From NCBI RefSeq assembly GCF_014279795.1, contig NZ_CP047945.1:1570572-1634571 (forward strand): a stretch of 64,000 nt of DNA, given 5' to 3'. Origin of the DNA: Synechococcus sp. PROS-7-1. Its GTDB lineage: Bacteria; Cyanobacteriota; Cyanobacteriia; PCC-6307; Cyanobiaceae. Made by a program: the position numbers and the translations under genes. The stretch's first letter is position 1. Every line of letters begins with the position of its first letter. Under the pieces are notes generated by a model that searched no databases, had not been told where the DNA came from, and saw only the letters and a list, made by a program, of their open reading frames with translations. This document shows, piece after piece, positions 1 to 7,984 of this stretch.

Positions 1-347
1 GCGCGGTGCGGCTGCATACGGGCGATCACTACCCGTCGCTCAATTTGTCCCATGCCGTGGCGATCGTGCTGCACGACCTTCAACGCAGCAGGCATCTCCC
101 TGCAGCGAACGACCCGCAGCCGCCGCAGCCATCAGAAGCAGCCGCACCACCCCAGCTGGATGCCTGCCTGCAGGACGCTGAAGCGCTGCTGCTGGAGGCG
201 GGATTTCTGCTGCCCCATACCGCCAGAGCGCGCATGGCGAAGATCAAGGGCCTGCTGCGGCGAGCCAGTGTTCAGGCGCAGGAGCTCGCCATGCTGCGCG
301 GCATGGTGCGTCAACTGCGCTGGGCGATCCGTTGCCACCGCCCGTAA
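1..347 (+). CDS. TrmJ-type RNA 2'-O-methyltransferase, C-terminal part (truncated by window edge)
   Basis: This is the 3' end of a gene that begins left of the window; the reading frame is open from base 3. The visible protein starts with a segment containing YPSLNLSHAVAIVLHDL, typical of the last part of the SpoU/TrmH alpha/beta-knot catalytic domain, where Ser and Asn sit near the S-adenosylmethionine site. A helical tail of about 70 residues with many Arg and Leu follows, as in TrmJ proteins that 2'-O-methylate position 32 of tRNAs. The tail favours TrmJ over the shorter TrmL or TrmH. The first GTG visible (base 6) is not a real start. The next gene begins 24 bases downstream on the same strand. 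Confidence 0.7.
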   Translation, partial: AVRLHTGDHYPSLNLSHAVAIVLHDLQRSRHLPAANDPQPPQPSEAAAPPQLDACLQDAEALLLEAGFLLPHTARARMAKIKGLLRRASVQAQELAMLRGMVRQLRWAIRCHRP

Positions 348-371
348 TCTCTGGTTTTCCAGCGCAGCCCC

Positions 372-1520
372 TTGTCCTCCAGTCGATCCAGTCGCCAGTC
401 CTCGGGCTGGGGACGCCCGCTGCGGTTGCTGCTCAGACTCATCCTGATGGGCGTCGGGCTCGGCGTGATCACAGGCTCTCTGCTCAAACTGGCGGGCCCA
501 GCGGTTCAGAGGGGAGACCTCTCCCTGCCGCCGTGGCTGACCTTGCCCGGTTCCCCACGCACGGCTGACACGGGAGCCGCAGCGCAAACCCCACTGCCTC
601 AGCAAGCCAAGCGCACCCAATCGCTCGGCCGTTTTCAAACCAAAAATGAGCTCAAGGCCCTGAGTGATCGCTGGACGCAACTGGCCGCAGGCCAGCCTGA
701 TCTCACAGTGAGCGCCTTCATGCTGGTGCTCGATGACGGCCGCTATGCCCAGCTGGCACCCGACACGGCCCTCCCAGCAGCGAGCGCGATCAAGACTCCG
801 ATCTTGGTCGTGACCCTTGAAGAACTCGACGCAGGACAGCTCAGCTGGAATGAACCGCTCACACTCACCAAACCCGTGGTGGGCGGCGGTGCGGGATGGA
901 TGGCGACCAAGCCCCTGGGGACCCGCTTCCCGACCCATGAGGTGGCCACGGAAATGATCCGGGTGAGCGACAACACCGCCACCAACCTGCTGATTGAACG
1001 GCTCGGGGGGAAGGACGCCCTCAATGCCCGCTTCAACGCCCTTGGCTTGAGCGCCACCGCAGTGAACAACTGGTTGCCCGACCTCAAGGGAACGAACACA
1101 ACCAGCGCAAGGGATCTGGCCCGCTCCATCGCCCTGGTCGACACTGGCGAAGCCCTGTCGATCCGCAGCCGCGATCTCTTTCGCGAAGTGATGGGCACTT
1201 CGGTAACCAACACGCTGCTGCCCAAAGGCCTGCTGCGAGGACTTGGCGGTCAACAGGGTGCACCTGACGACAGCCTGATGATCAAGGGATACCGGGTGCT
1301 GAACAAGACCGGTGATATCGGAATCGCCTACGCCGACGCTGGGCTGATTGAACTTCCTGATGGCAGCAGAGCCGTGGCCGCTTTTCTGGTGAAAGGCCCC
1401 TTCAATGATCCCCGTTCCACAGAACTGATCCGAAAACTGGCTGCCGCCATGGCGCCGGTTCTCAAACCCAAACCCGCCGTAGCCCGCAACACCGCCGCTG
1501 CCGCCAGCATCAACCCATGA
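372..1520 (+). CDS. Class A beta-lactamase-fold serine hydrolase lacking the general-base Glu
   Basis: The protein has 382 residues, with an Arg-rich N-terminus and a membrane anchor at about residues 17-38, so it is probably periplasmic. It carries all three signatures of penicillin-recognising enzymes in order: SAIK (nucleophile Ser138, Lys141), SDN (199-201) and KTG (312-314). The omega-loop region reads WLPDLKG where class A beta-lactamases have W-E-P-E-L-N, so the deacylating Glu166 equivalent is Leu. Such proteins in cyanobacteria are often labelled beta-lactamase, but without that Glu efficient turnover of beta-lactams is unlikely; a peptidoglycan-related role is an inference. Start is TTG at 372; ATG at 447 is possible but would remove part of the anchor. 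Its stop overlaps the next ATG by four bases. Confidence 0.8.
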   Translation: MSSSRSSRQSSGWGRPLRLLLRLILMGVGLGVITGSLLKLAGPAVQRGDLSLPPWLTLPGSPRTADTGAAAQTPLPQQAKRTQSLGRFQTKNELKALSDRWTQLAAGQPDLTVSAFMLVLDDGRYAQLAPDTALPAASAIKTPILVVTLEELDAGQLSWNEPLTLTKPVVGGGAGWMATKPLGTRFPTHEVATEMIRVSDNTATNLLIERLGGKDALNARFNALGLSATAVNNWLPDLKGTNTTSARDLARSIALVDTGEALSIRSRDLFREVMGTSVTNTLLPKGLLRGLGGQQGAPDDSLMIKGYRVLNKTGDIGIAYADAGLIELPDGSRAVAAFLVKGPFNDPRSTELIRKLAAAMAPVLKPKPAVARNTAAAASINP

Positions 1521-2908
1521 CCTGTTTTCATTCCCGGCGCGCCTTAACAGCCGTCACCTTGATGGTGTTGCCCTGGATCGGCACACCCTCCAAGGCCGAT
1601 GCGCCCCAGGCTGTGATTCGCAGCCAGCAGGTGCGTGCCCTTCCTGGCCAGCTGGATGAGGTGCTGGTGGTGAACGACAACAACCCGGAACTGATCACCG
1701 GGGAAGGCATTCTGGTCTCCACATTCCGGCAACCGCCTGGCCTTGATCTGGCGTTGAACGGTCGCTTCGACCTGTTCAGCCATCACGTGTTTGCAGGCAA
1801 AGAAAACGCCTTGAAGTCCACGCTCTGGCTTGCAGTGCTGGCGCAACCGGCCGGCGATGCAGCGGTCAGCCTGGAGCTGCTAGGAGGCAGCACCTCCCTG
1901 TCGCAGGCCACCCAAAAGGGGCAAACAGCGGCTCCCTTCCTTCCTCTGCCTGCGCTGATGAGCGAGACCGGCACCCCCATCGCCGCCGGTCCTGGAAGCC
2001 GTGTTGCCGGAGACCTGCTGCGGGGTGAGAGCGCACCGGAACTGCCGCAGACCTGGCGCATCGCCCCTGGATCAGCCAGTGCCCTCGTGGTGCTGCCGAT
2101 TCCGGTGGAAGGTCTCGACCCCCTTCTGAACGGCCGCAATCTGCAGATGCGCCTGCAGAGTTCCGGGCCCGTGCATCTGGCCACGGTGGCTGCCTACGGA
2201 GAGGGCGATCGGGCACCATCGCTCAGCCGATTGCAGAGCCTGCTGTCATCTGGCCAGCAAAGCCCGAAGGAGCACACCCCCACGCCGCGCGGCAGCACGG
2301 GAAAGATCATTTATTCCAGGGTGAGCGGCGTCCAAATCGGCTCCACCTGGACAGCCACACTCACCGATCCAGGATCCAGTGATCTGGCCCTGAGCGGAAA
2401 GCCCGTGTCTTGGCCGATCAGCAGCCTGGAACGCGGAGATCTGCAGACGGGCCAGGTGCAGACGGCTGAACTCAAGGTGTTTGATGAGGGCACCGCCTGG
2501 GCCGCCCATGGCAACTACGGCGTGGAATACGACCTCACCCTTCCCCTCAAGAATCCAGGCTCCACGCCCCGCACGGTGGCTTTGGCCCTGGAATCACCCG
2601 ATAAAAACGGCAGCAACGCCAAGCAGCTTCGCTTTGGTGGCGGAAACAGCAGCCCGGTGATGTTCCGCGGACCGATTGAAATCCGCGGCCTGGATGACGC
2701 GCAGGGCCAAGCGCAAGGCCGGAGGCGATTCCACCTGGTGTTGCGCCGCGGTCAGCAGGGCCCGGAACTCGGTCGGGTGACCCTGGCACCGGGCGGGCGT
2801 CGCCAGGTGCGAATCAGGCTGATCTACCCGGCGGATGCGACCCCACCACAGGTTTTGTCCATCCTGCCTGTGAAACAATCCTCAACAGTTTCAAACCGTC
2901 GTCCGTGA
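1517..2908 (+). CDS. DUF3370 family exported protein
   Basis: 463 residues with an N-terminal signal peptide (hydrophobic TAVTLMVLPWIGT, likely cleavage after PSKA or nearby). The mature start, with QVRALPGQLDEVLVVN, GEGILVSTF and GRFDLFSHH, matches my memory of the cyanobacterial DUF3370 family, whose function is unknown. No catalytic motif is evident. The C-terminal part is rich in beta-strand-like sequence and includes MFRGPIEIRG and a final Arg-rich strand region. The ATG overlaps the preceding TGA (ATGA), and its own stop overlaps the chlI GTG, so the three genes are probably co-transcribed and translationally coupled. An extracytoplasmic structural role is only an inference. Confidence 0.8.
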   Translation: MTCFHSRRALTAVTLMVLPWIGTPSKADAPQAVIRSQQVRALPGQLDEVLVVNDNNPELITGEGILVSTFRQPPGLDLALNGRFDLFSHHVFAGKENALKSTLWLAVLAQPAGDAAVSLELLGGSTSLSQATQKGQTAAPFLPLPALMSETGTPIAAGPGSRVAGDLLRGESAPELPQTWRIAPGSASALVVLPIPVEGLDPLLNGRNLQMRLQSSGPVHLATVAAYGEGDRAPSLSRLQSLLSSGQQSPKEHTPTPRGSTGKIIYSRVSGVQIGSTWTATLTDPGSSDLALSGKPVSWPISSLERGDLQTGQVQTAELKVFDEGTAWAAHGNYGVEYDLTLPLKNPGSTPRTVALALESPDKNGSNAKQLRFGGGNSSPVMFRGPIEIRGLDDAQGQAQGRRRFHLVLRRGQQGPELGRVTLAPGGRRQVRIRLIYPADATPPQVLSILPVKQSSTVSNRRP

Positions 2909-3993
2909 GTTCACCGCGCAAGCGCAGAGTCTTCCCTTTCACGGCCGTGATCGGTCAGGAGGAAATGAAGCTTGCGCTGCTCCTCAACGTGATCGATCCC
3001 CGCATCGGCGGCGTGATGATCATGGGTGACCGCGGCACGGGGAAATCCACCACGATCCGAGCCCTGGCTGATCTTCTGCCTGGAATCGAGGTGGTTGCCG
3101 GTGATCCCTACAACAGCTCTCCGAGCGATCCCGATCTGCAGAGCAGTGATGTGCGCCAACGCCTGGACCATGGCGAGACCCTCACCACTGAGGAGCGTCA
3201 GGTGCCCATGGTGGATCTCCCTCTGGGCGCCACTGAAGACAGGCTCTGCGGCACGATCGACATCGAGAAAGCCCTCAGTGAGGGAGTGCGCGCCTTTGAA
3301 CCTGGCCTGCTGGCCAAAGCGAACCGAGGGCTTCTCTATGTGGATGAGGTGAACCTCCTCGATGATCACCTGGTGGACGTGCTGCTGGATTCAGCAGCCT
3401 CGGGCTGGAACACCGTGGAACGGGAAGGGGTATCGGTGCGTCACCCAGCGCGCTTTGTTCTGATCGGCTCCGGCAACCCTGAAGAAGGCGAACTGCGCCC
3501 GCAGCTGCTCGACCGATTCGGCATGAGCGTGGAGGTTCGCACCGTCCGCGACCCTGAGCTGCGTGTTCAGGTGGTGGACCAACGGACAGCCTTCGACACG
3601 GATCCAGATGGTTTTTCCAACGCCGTGGAAGAAGGGCAGAAAGCCTTGCAGCAGCGTGTTGTTGAGGCACAGCAGCGCCTGGATCAAGTCGAGATCGACG
3701 ATGACCTGCGTCTGCGCATCTCCGCGGTGTGTGGCGAGCTCGATGTGGATGGATTGCGCGGAGACATCGTCACCAACCGAGCGGCCCGGGCTCTCGCTGC
3801 CTTTGAGGGTCGTACGGAAGTCACTGAAGACGATGTGGCCCGCGTGGCGTCCTGCTGTTTGCGTCACCGCCTGCGCAAGGATCCACTCGAGCAGATCGAT
3901 TCCGGCGATCGGGTGGTGAAGGTGTTCTGCAAGGTGTTCGAACGCAGCGAAAGCGGCGATCGCACCGACTTCGAACTAGCTCTGGCAGCCTGA
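2905..3993 (+). CDS. chlI: Magnesium chelatase ATPase subunit I (ChlI)
   Basis: ChlI is the AAA+ subunit that, with ChlD, drives ChlH to insert Mg2+ into protoporphyrin IX, the committed step to chlorophyll. The 362-residue protein has the Walker A motif GDRGTGKST at residues 41-49, Walker B LYVDEV around 144-149, and the sensor/arginine-finger stretch GSGNPEEGELRPQLLDRF near 188-205. Length and the sequence starting KRRVFPFTAVIGQEEMKLAL fit the cyanobacterial enzyme. Start is GTG at 2905, overlapping the DUF3370 stop (GTGA). ruvC follows after 18 bases on the same strand. No anomalies seen. Confidence 0.97.
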   Translation: MSSPRKRRVFPFTAVIGQEEMKLALLLNVIDPRIGGVMIMGDRGTGKSTTIRALADLLPGIEVVAGDPYNSSPSDPDLQSSDVRQRLDHGETLTTEERQVPMVDLPLGATEDRLCGTIDIEKALSEGVRAFEPGLLAKANRGLLYVDEVNLLDDHLVDVLLDSAASGWNTVEREGVSVRHPARFVLIGSGNPEEGELRPQLLDRFGMSVEVRTVRDPELRVQVVDQRTAFDTDPDGFSNAVEEGQKALQQRVVEAQQRLDQVEIDDDLRLRISAVCGELDVDGLRGDIVTNRAARALAAFEGRTEVTEDDVARVASCCLRHRLRKDPLEQIDSGDRVVKVFCKVFERSESGDRTDFELALAA

Positions 3994-4011
3994 GCCCCGC
4001 CCTCCTACCCA

Positions 4012-4476
4012 GTGCGCATTCTCGGCATCGACCCCGGCCTCGCTCGGGTGGGCTACGGCGTGATCGAGACCGCAGGTGGGGAGCAGACCATGCTCGACTG
4101 CGGAATCATCCGAACCGATTCAGGGCGTCCAGAGGGTGAACGCATGGTGGAGATCGCCCGGGATCTGCGCCAGCTGATCCGAGCCTGGAAACCAGAGCTC
4201 GCAGCCGTCGAGAAATTCTTCTTCTACCGCTCGAGCAACACGATCGCTGTTGTCCAGGCCCGCGGTGTGGTGATCATGACCCTGACCCGATTCGGACTGC
4301 CGATCGTGGAATTTCCGCCGATGCAGATCAAACAAGCCCTCACAGGCCATGGGCATGCGGACAAGGATGAAGTGCTCGAAGCGGTGATGCGCGAGCTGTC
4401 GCTGGAGACCCCACCAAGACCGGATGATGCCGCTGACGCCCTTGCTGTCGCTCTGACCGGTTGGTTTCAACGCTGA
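4012..4476 (+). CDS. ruvC: Holliday junction resolvase RuvC
   Basis: RuvC is the Mg2+-dependent endonuclease that resolves Holliday junctions together with RuvAB in recombination repair. The 154-residue protein contains the acidic active-site residues of the RNase H-like fold: Asp7 in GIDPG, Glu67 in AVEKFFF, and Asp139/Asp142 in PDDAADAL. The segment FFYRSSNTIAVVQARGV is characteristic. Start is GTG at 4012. It lies between chlI and a folate enzyme gene, which begins 14 bases after its stop, suggesting one transcript. Confidence 0.96.
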   Translation: MRILGIDPGLARVGYGVIETAGGEQTMLDCGIIRTDSGRPEGERMVEIARDLRQLIRAWKPELAAVEKFFFYRSSNTIAVVQARGVVIMTLTRFGLPIVEFPPMQIKQALTGHGHADKDEVLEAVMRELSLETPPRPDDAADALAVALTGWFQR

Positions 4477-4490
4477 CTGGCTTGATCCCG

Positions 4491-5078
4491 ATGAACACCA
4501 GCAAGCAGGAGCTGCGCCGCACGTATCGGCAGCGACGATCCCAGGCTCTGAACGATCACCACACGCTGCACGCCGTCATCGCCCAACAGGTTCTCGCCGA
4601 GATCCGCGAGCGGCATGCGCAGCGTCCATTCCAGGGACATCTCGGTCTGTACTGGCCCCTCCCGGGGGAAGTGAACCTCACGGTGCTGCGCCCCCGCCTT
4701 GAGGAGGAACTGACGTTGAAGCTGGCCCTGCCGGCTGCCGATGGCCAGGGTCATCTCAGCTATCACCCCTGGGGACCTGAACCCTTAATCCCTGACGGGT
4801 GCGGGATTCCTGCTCCTCTCAACCATCCCCCACTCACGGCTGATGAGCTGGATCTGCTGCTGGTTCCAGCCCTTGCCGTTGACCGAGACGGCATTCGCCT
4901 TGGCTACGGCGGGGGCTACTACGACCGCCTCAGGGCCCAGCCACTCTGGTGCGAGGTGCCGGCCTTGGTGGTGCTTCCAGGAGCCTGCATCAGCCGAGAC
5001 GCTTTGCCCCGGGATCCCTGGGATCGCCCCTTTGATGGATGGGCGACTGAACAGGGCGTTTGTAGGGTCGGAGGGTGA
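4491..5078 (+). CDS. 5-formyltetrahydrofolate cyclo-ligase
   Basis: This enzyme converts 5-formyl-THF to 5,10-methenyl-THF with ATP, returning the storage folate to one-carbon metabolism. The protein is 195 residues from ATG 4491. The Lys/Arg-rich N-terminus (KQELRRTYRQRR) and the diagnostic loop RLGYGGGYYDR in the C-terminal third are the family signatures; LYWPLPGEVNL and LLLVPALAVDRDG are also typical. The frame extends upstream into ruvC from a TTG at 4461, but the ATG at 4491 gives the expected N-terminus. Its TGA overlaps the GTG of the small downstream gene. Confidence 0.93.
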   Translation: MNTSKQELRRTYRQRRSQALNDHHTLHAVIAQQVLAEIRERHAQRPFQGHLGLYWPLPGEVNLTVLRPRLEEELTLKLALPAADGQGHLSYHPWGPEPLIPDGCGIPAPLNHPPLTADELDLLLVPALAVDRDGIRLGYGGGYYDRLRAQPLWCEVPALVVLPGACISRDALPRDPWDRPFDGWATEQGVCRVGG

Positions 5079-5284
5079 GATCCCAAGGCAAGCTGGTGAA
5101 TCCAAACACTCCGATCAGCCCGGCGCGGCGCCTGCAGGATTCATCAGACCCGCAACATCTGACCCTTGCCCAGAGGGTGATTGCCCGTGAACTCAGCGAG
5201 CGAGGCAGCGATCAGCCTCAGGCGGTGGGGTTGATGCTGGATTCCATGGGGCACATGTTCCGCGCTGTTGCGCACCAATCCTGA
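5075..5284 (+). CDS. Small hypothetical protein, 69 aa
   Basis: I do not recognise a named family. The protein is 69 residues, soluble, and starts at GTG 5075, overlapping the stop of the folate enzyme by four bases, an arrangement that suggests translational coupling. The core LAQRVIARELSERGSDQPQAVGLMLDSMGHMFRAV looks like two amphipathic helices and has normal coding composition. The opposite-strand frame over this region is Arg/Gly-rich and looks like a shadow. The next gene begins 61 bases later. Probably a conserved picocyanobacterial protein, though conservation was not tested. Confidence 0.6.
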   Translation: MRSQGKLVNPNTPISPARRLQDSSDPQHLTLAQRVIARELSERGSDQPQAVGLMLDSMGHMFRAVAHQS

Positions 5285-5345
5285 GCCCCCCTCTGGCCTC
5301 AGGCCCGCATCAGCCGCAGGATGGGGTCCCGAGTCCCGGAAGCCC

Positions 5346-5813
5346 ATGCCCGTGTGGCCACGCCTTGTTGCACTCTCCGCCATCGCCTTGATCTCCGGAG
5401 TGATCCACCAGCCATCAGCTGATGCCCACGGGGTGGAAAGCAGCTTGCGCTACCTCGATGGACAGCTCGAGTTAACCAGCAGTTTCTCGACAGGAGAGCC
5501 CGTGGAAGGGGCTGTTGTGAGGTTGCTTCAGGCTGACGGCAGCGCTGGCGAAGAACTGGGCACGATCGACGCCGACGGGCGCCTCCAGCTTCAACTCTCG
5601 GCACTGGAGGATGGATTGGTTGACCTTCAGGTGGACGGGGGGCCCGGTCACCGCGATTACCTCACCCTTCCGCTTCAACAGGGCGTCGTGAATCTCGACG
5701 AGGTGGTTGAGACCCCAAAGCCTCTTCCCTGGATCGCCTGGCTGTCCGCACCGGCTTTGCTTGGCTTGGTGCGCACGATGGCTAAGGTTCGAGGCCACGA
5801 TCGCGATCACTGA
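5346..5813 (+). CDS. Exported small protein with C-terminal membrane segment
   Basis: 155 residues from ATG 5346. An N-terminal signal peptide (RLVALSAIALISGVI, probable cleavage after ADA) is followed by a beta-rich domain beginning HGVESSLRYLDGQLEL with FSTGEPVEGAVVRLLQADG and GTIDADGRLQL, a layout resembling carboxypeptidase-regulatory or NikL/DUF4198-like periplasmic domains. A short hydrophobic segment near the C-terminus (WIAWLSAPALLGLV) could anchor it. The frame is open upstream to 5268, but the ATG at 5346 places the signal peptide correctly. A link to metal uptake, suggested by the AHG start after cleavage and the beta domain, is speculative. sufE starts 7 bases downstream. Confidence 0.65.
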   Translation: MPVWPRLVALSAIALISGVIHQPSADAHGVESSLRYLDGQLELTSSFSTGEPVEGAVVRLLQADGSAGEELGTIDADGRLQLQLSALEDGLVDLQVDGGPGHRDYLTLPLQQGVVNLDEVVETPKPLPWIAWLSAPALLGLVRTMAKVRGHDRDH

Positions 5814-5820
5814 CTCGGCC

Positions 5821-6282
5821 ATGGCAGACCAAGGCAACGCGTCGACCCGCTATGGCAGCGCAGCCCTGGATCAGCTCACCGAGCGCCTAAGTGGCACGCA
5901 AGACCCACGCAAGCGTTACGAATACGTGCTTTGGCTGGCCAAAAAACTTCCGGCCATGCCCGCCGAGCTTCAAACCGAGGAGCGCAAGGTGAAGGGATGT
6001 GTCTCTCAGGTGTTCATCGCCTCCGACTTGGTCGATGGACGCCTTCGCTGGCAGGGTGACTCGGATGCCCTGATCACCAAAGGACTTCTGGCCCTTCTAA
6101 TCAAGGGGTTGACGGATCTCACCCCAGCCGAGGTGATGGCTGTGGACCCAGGCGTGATCGCCGCCACCGGACTTCAGGCCAGCCTGACGCCATCACGCGC
6201 CAACGGTTTTCTGAACATCCTGCGCACCATGCAAGCTCAGGCCGCAGCCCTGACGACCGGATCCGGTTCGACCGCTGCCTAA
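5821..6282 (+). CDS. sufE: SufE cysteine-desulfurase activator
   Basis: SufE accepts persulfide sulfur from the SufS cysteine desulfurase and passes it to the SufBCD scaffold for Fe-S cluster assembly, in demand for photosystem I and ferredoxins. The 153-residue product has the acceptor cysteine at position 60 in KVKGCVSQVF, preceded by RYEYVLWLAKKLP as in the family. The frame extends upstream to 5707, but ATG 5821 gives the usual SufE N-terminus and lies just after the previous gene. Length is slightly above the E. coli protein because of a C-terminal Ala/Thr/Ser tail. Confidence 0.93.
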   Translation: MADQGNASTRYGSAALDQLTERLSGTQDPRKRYEYVLWLAKKLPAMPAELQTEERKVKGCVSQVFIASDLVDGRLRWQGDSDALITKGLLALLIKGLTDLTPAEVMAVDPGVIAATGLQASLTPSRANGFLNILRTMQAQAAALTTGSGSTAA

Positions 6283-6317
6283 AGTCGGGAGTTCACCGCA
6301 GTTAACGGACCCGCCCC

Positions 6318-7634
6318 ATGGCGACAAGGATCGGCATTGGCCTGCTCGGCCTCGGAACCGTCGGCGCCGGTGTCGCCAGCATTCTCACGAGTCCTGAGGG
6401 CCGTCACCCACTCATCGCCGAGCTGGACCTCGTTCGCGTCGCCGTGCGCGATCTCAACCGTTCCCGTCCAGTCGCCATCCCCCAAGAAAGGTTGACCACC
6501 GATCCGGAGGCCGTGGTGGACGACCCCGAGGTTCAGGTGGTGGTGGAGGTGATGGGCGGGATTGAGCCAGCCCGCACCCTGATCATGCGCGCGATCGCTG
6601 CGGGCAAGTCGGTGGTGACCGCGAATAAAGCCGTGATCGCCCGCCATGGCGTGGAGATCGCTTCCGCCGCCGCTGCAGCCGGGGTGTACGTGCTGATCGA
6701 AGCCGCTGTTGGCGGTGGCATTCCGATCATCGAACCGCTCAAGCAGTCCCTGGGCAGCAACAGGATCAACCGGGTGAGCGGGATCATCAACGGCACGACC
6801 AACTACATCCTCAGCCGCATGGCTGATGAGGGGGCTGATTACTACGCCGTTCTCAAGGACGCTCAGGATCTCGGCTACGCCGAAGCCGATCCTGCCGCGG
6901 ACGTCGAAGGCCACGATGCCGCAGACAAGATTGCCATTCTCTCGGGCCTGGCCTTCGGTGGACCGATCGATCGCGACGCCATCCCAACCAGCGGGATCAG
7001 CAACCTGCAGAGCAAGGATGTGGATTACGCCACGCAGCTCGGATACGGCGTCAAGCTCCTGGCCATTGCTGAGCGGATTGAAACCACGAGCGATGCTTCA
7101 CCGGCGCTGCCTCTAGCCGTACGCGTGCAACCCACTCTGGTCCCGAAAGACCATCCCCTGGCAGGGGTTCACGGGGTCAACAACGCCATTCTCGTCGAGG
7201 GAGACCCGGTGGGTCGGGTGATGTTCTACGGACCTGGCGCCGGATCAGGGCCAACCGCATCGGCGGTGGTGGCCGACATTCTCAACATCGCTGGAATCCG
7301 CCAACTCAATGCCGCGCCTGGCGGCCTCGACCCGCTTCTGGCAGCCAGCAGTTGGCGTGCATGCCGCCTGGTGCAGGGAGGCGAGATCCGCCAGCGGAAT
7401 TATGTGCGATTCAACACGGATGACGCCCCCGGGGTGATCGGCCGAATCGGCAGCTGCTTTGGAGACCAGGAGGTCTCCATCCAGTCGATCGTGCAGTTCG
7501 ATGCCTGCGATGAAGGCGCTGAGATCGTTGTCATCACCCATGAAGTGAGCAGCGGTGCAATGCAGAAGGCATTGAGCGCGATCACGGCCCTGCCGGAAGT
7601 TCGCCTCCTGGCCTCCCACCTGGGTTGCCTCTGA
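6318..7634 (+). CDS. hom: Homoserine dehydrogenase
   Basis: This enzyme reduces aspartate semialdehyde to homoserine for threonine and methionine synthesis. The 438-residue protein has an N-terminal nucleotide-binding glycine motif GLGTVGAGV (residues about 10-18), the catalytic-domain signature around GIINGTTNYILSRMADEG and YAEADPAADVEGHDAADK, and a C-terminal ACT domain starting near residue 355 (YVRFNTDDAPGVIGRIGSCF), which in this class allows feedback by threonine. It is monofunctional, with no aspartokinase domain. ATG 6318 gives the standard N-terminus. Confidence 0.96.
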   Translation: MATRIGIGLLGLGTVGAGVASILTSPEGRHPLIAELDLVRVAVRDLNRSRPVAIPQERLTTDPEAVVDDPEVQVVVEVMGGIEPARTLIMRAIAAGKSVVTANKAVIARHGVEIASAAAAAGVYVLIEAAVGGGIPIIEPLKQSLGSNRINRVSGIINGTTNYILSRMADEGADYYAVLKDAQDLGYAEADPAADVEGHDAADKIAILSGLAFGGPIDRDAIPTSGISNLQSKDVDYATQLGYGVKLLAIAERIETTSDASPALPLAVRVQPTLVPKDHPLAGVHGVNNAILVEGDPVGRVMFYGPGAGSGPTASAVVADILNIAGIRQLNAAPGGLDPLLAASSWRACRLVQGGEIRQRNYVRFNTDDAPGVIGRIGSCFGDQEVSIQSIVQFDACDEGAEIVVITHEVSSGAMQKALSAITALPEVRLLASHLGCL

Positions 7635-7680
7635 GCCCTGGCGAACACCCCCCGGCATAGGGCAGAGTCGTAAGAACCAT

Positions 7681-7712
7681 CACAGAGCGGGTCTGCATTC
7701 GCAGATCTGTGC
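7681..7712. other. Imperfect inverted repeat between hom and the next gene
   Basis: CACAGA at 7681 pairs with TCTGTG at 7707, and TCTGC pairs with GCAGA across an ATTC loop, leaving a five-base bulge on the left arm. There is no T-run after it, so it is a weak terminator candidate; it could equally be a leader hairpin for the small gene at 7725. Confidence 0.25.
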
Positions 7713-7724
7713 TGCAAACCGTTC

Positions 7725-7967
7725 ATGCCGAACGAAACCTCCGTCCTGCTCGGGCAACGCTGCGACCAGCTCGTATCAAGATCCGTCATGAGCCTTCACC
7801 AGGGCGACTGCATCCGGCTTCACAGCAATAACGGGTTGTTTCAGGTGATTGGCATCGATGGCGATCACGATCGCTGCTGGGTGCGCCAATGGCCTCTGGA
7901 ACCAAAAGGGTCGCCCGTGTTCGAGGTGCCTCTCGATCAGATTCACAGTGAATCCCGTGCCGATTGA
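7725..7967 (+). CDS. Small hypothetical protein, 80 aa
   Basis: Not recognised as a named family. The protein begins at ATG 7725 and contains LHQGDCIRLHSNNGLFQVIGIDGDHDRCWVRQWPLEPKGSPVFEVPLDQI, which reads as a small beta-barrel-like domain with alternating hydrophobic residues and suggests a short SH3- or KOW-like fold (inference). It has no signal peptide or membrane segment. It stands alone between hom and the ABC-transporter genes, 17 bases before the latter. Composition is normal coding. Confidence 0.65.
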   Translation: MPNETSVLLGQRCDQLVSRSVMSLHQGDCIRLHSNNGLFQVIGIDGDHDRCWVRQWPLEPKGSPVFEVPLDQIHSESRAD

Positions 7968-7984
7968 GGCCTCAGGGCTTTTGA

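Noticed and set aside
132-1253. 373-codon minus-strand frame over the serine hydrolase gene
   Set aside because: The plus strand carries complete SxxK, SDN and KTG motifs; the minus frame is Gly/Arg/His-rich with no motif.
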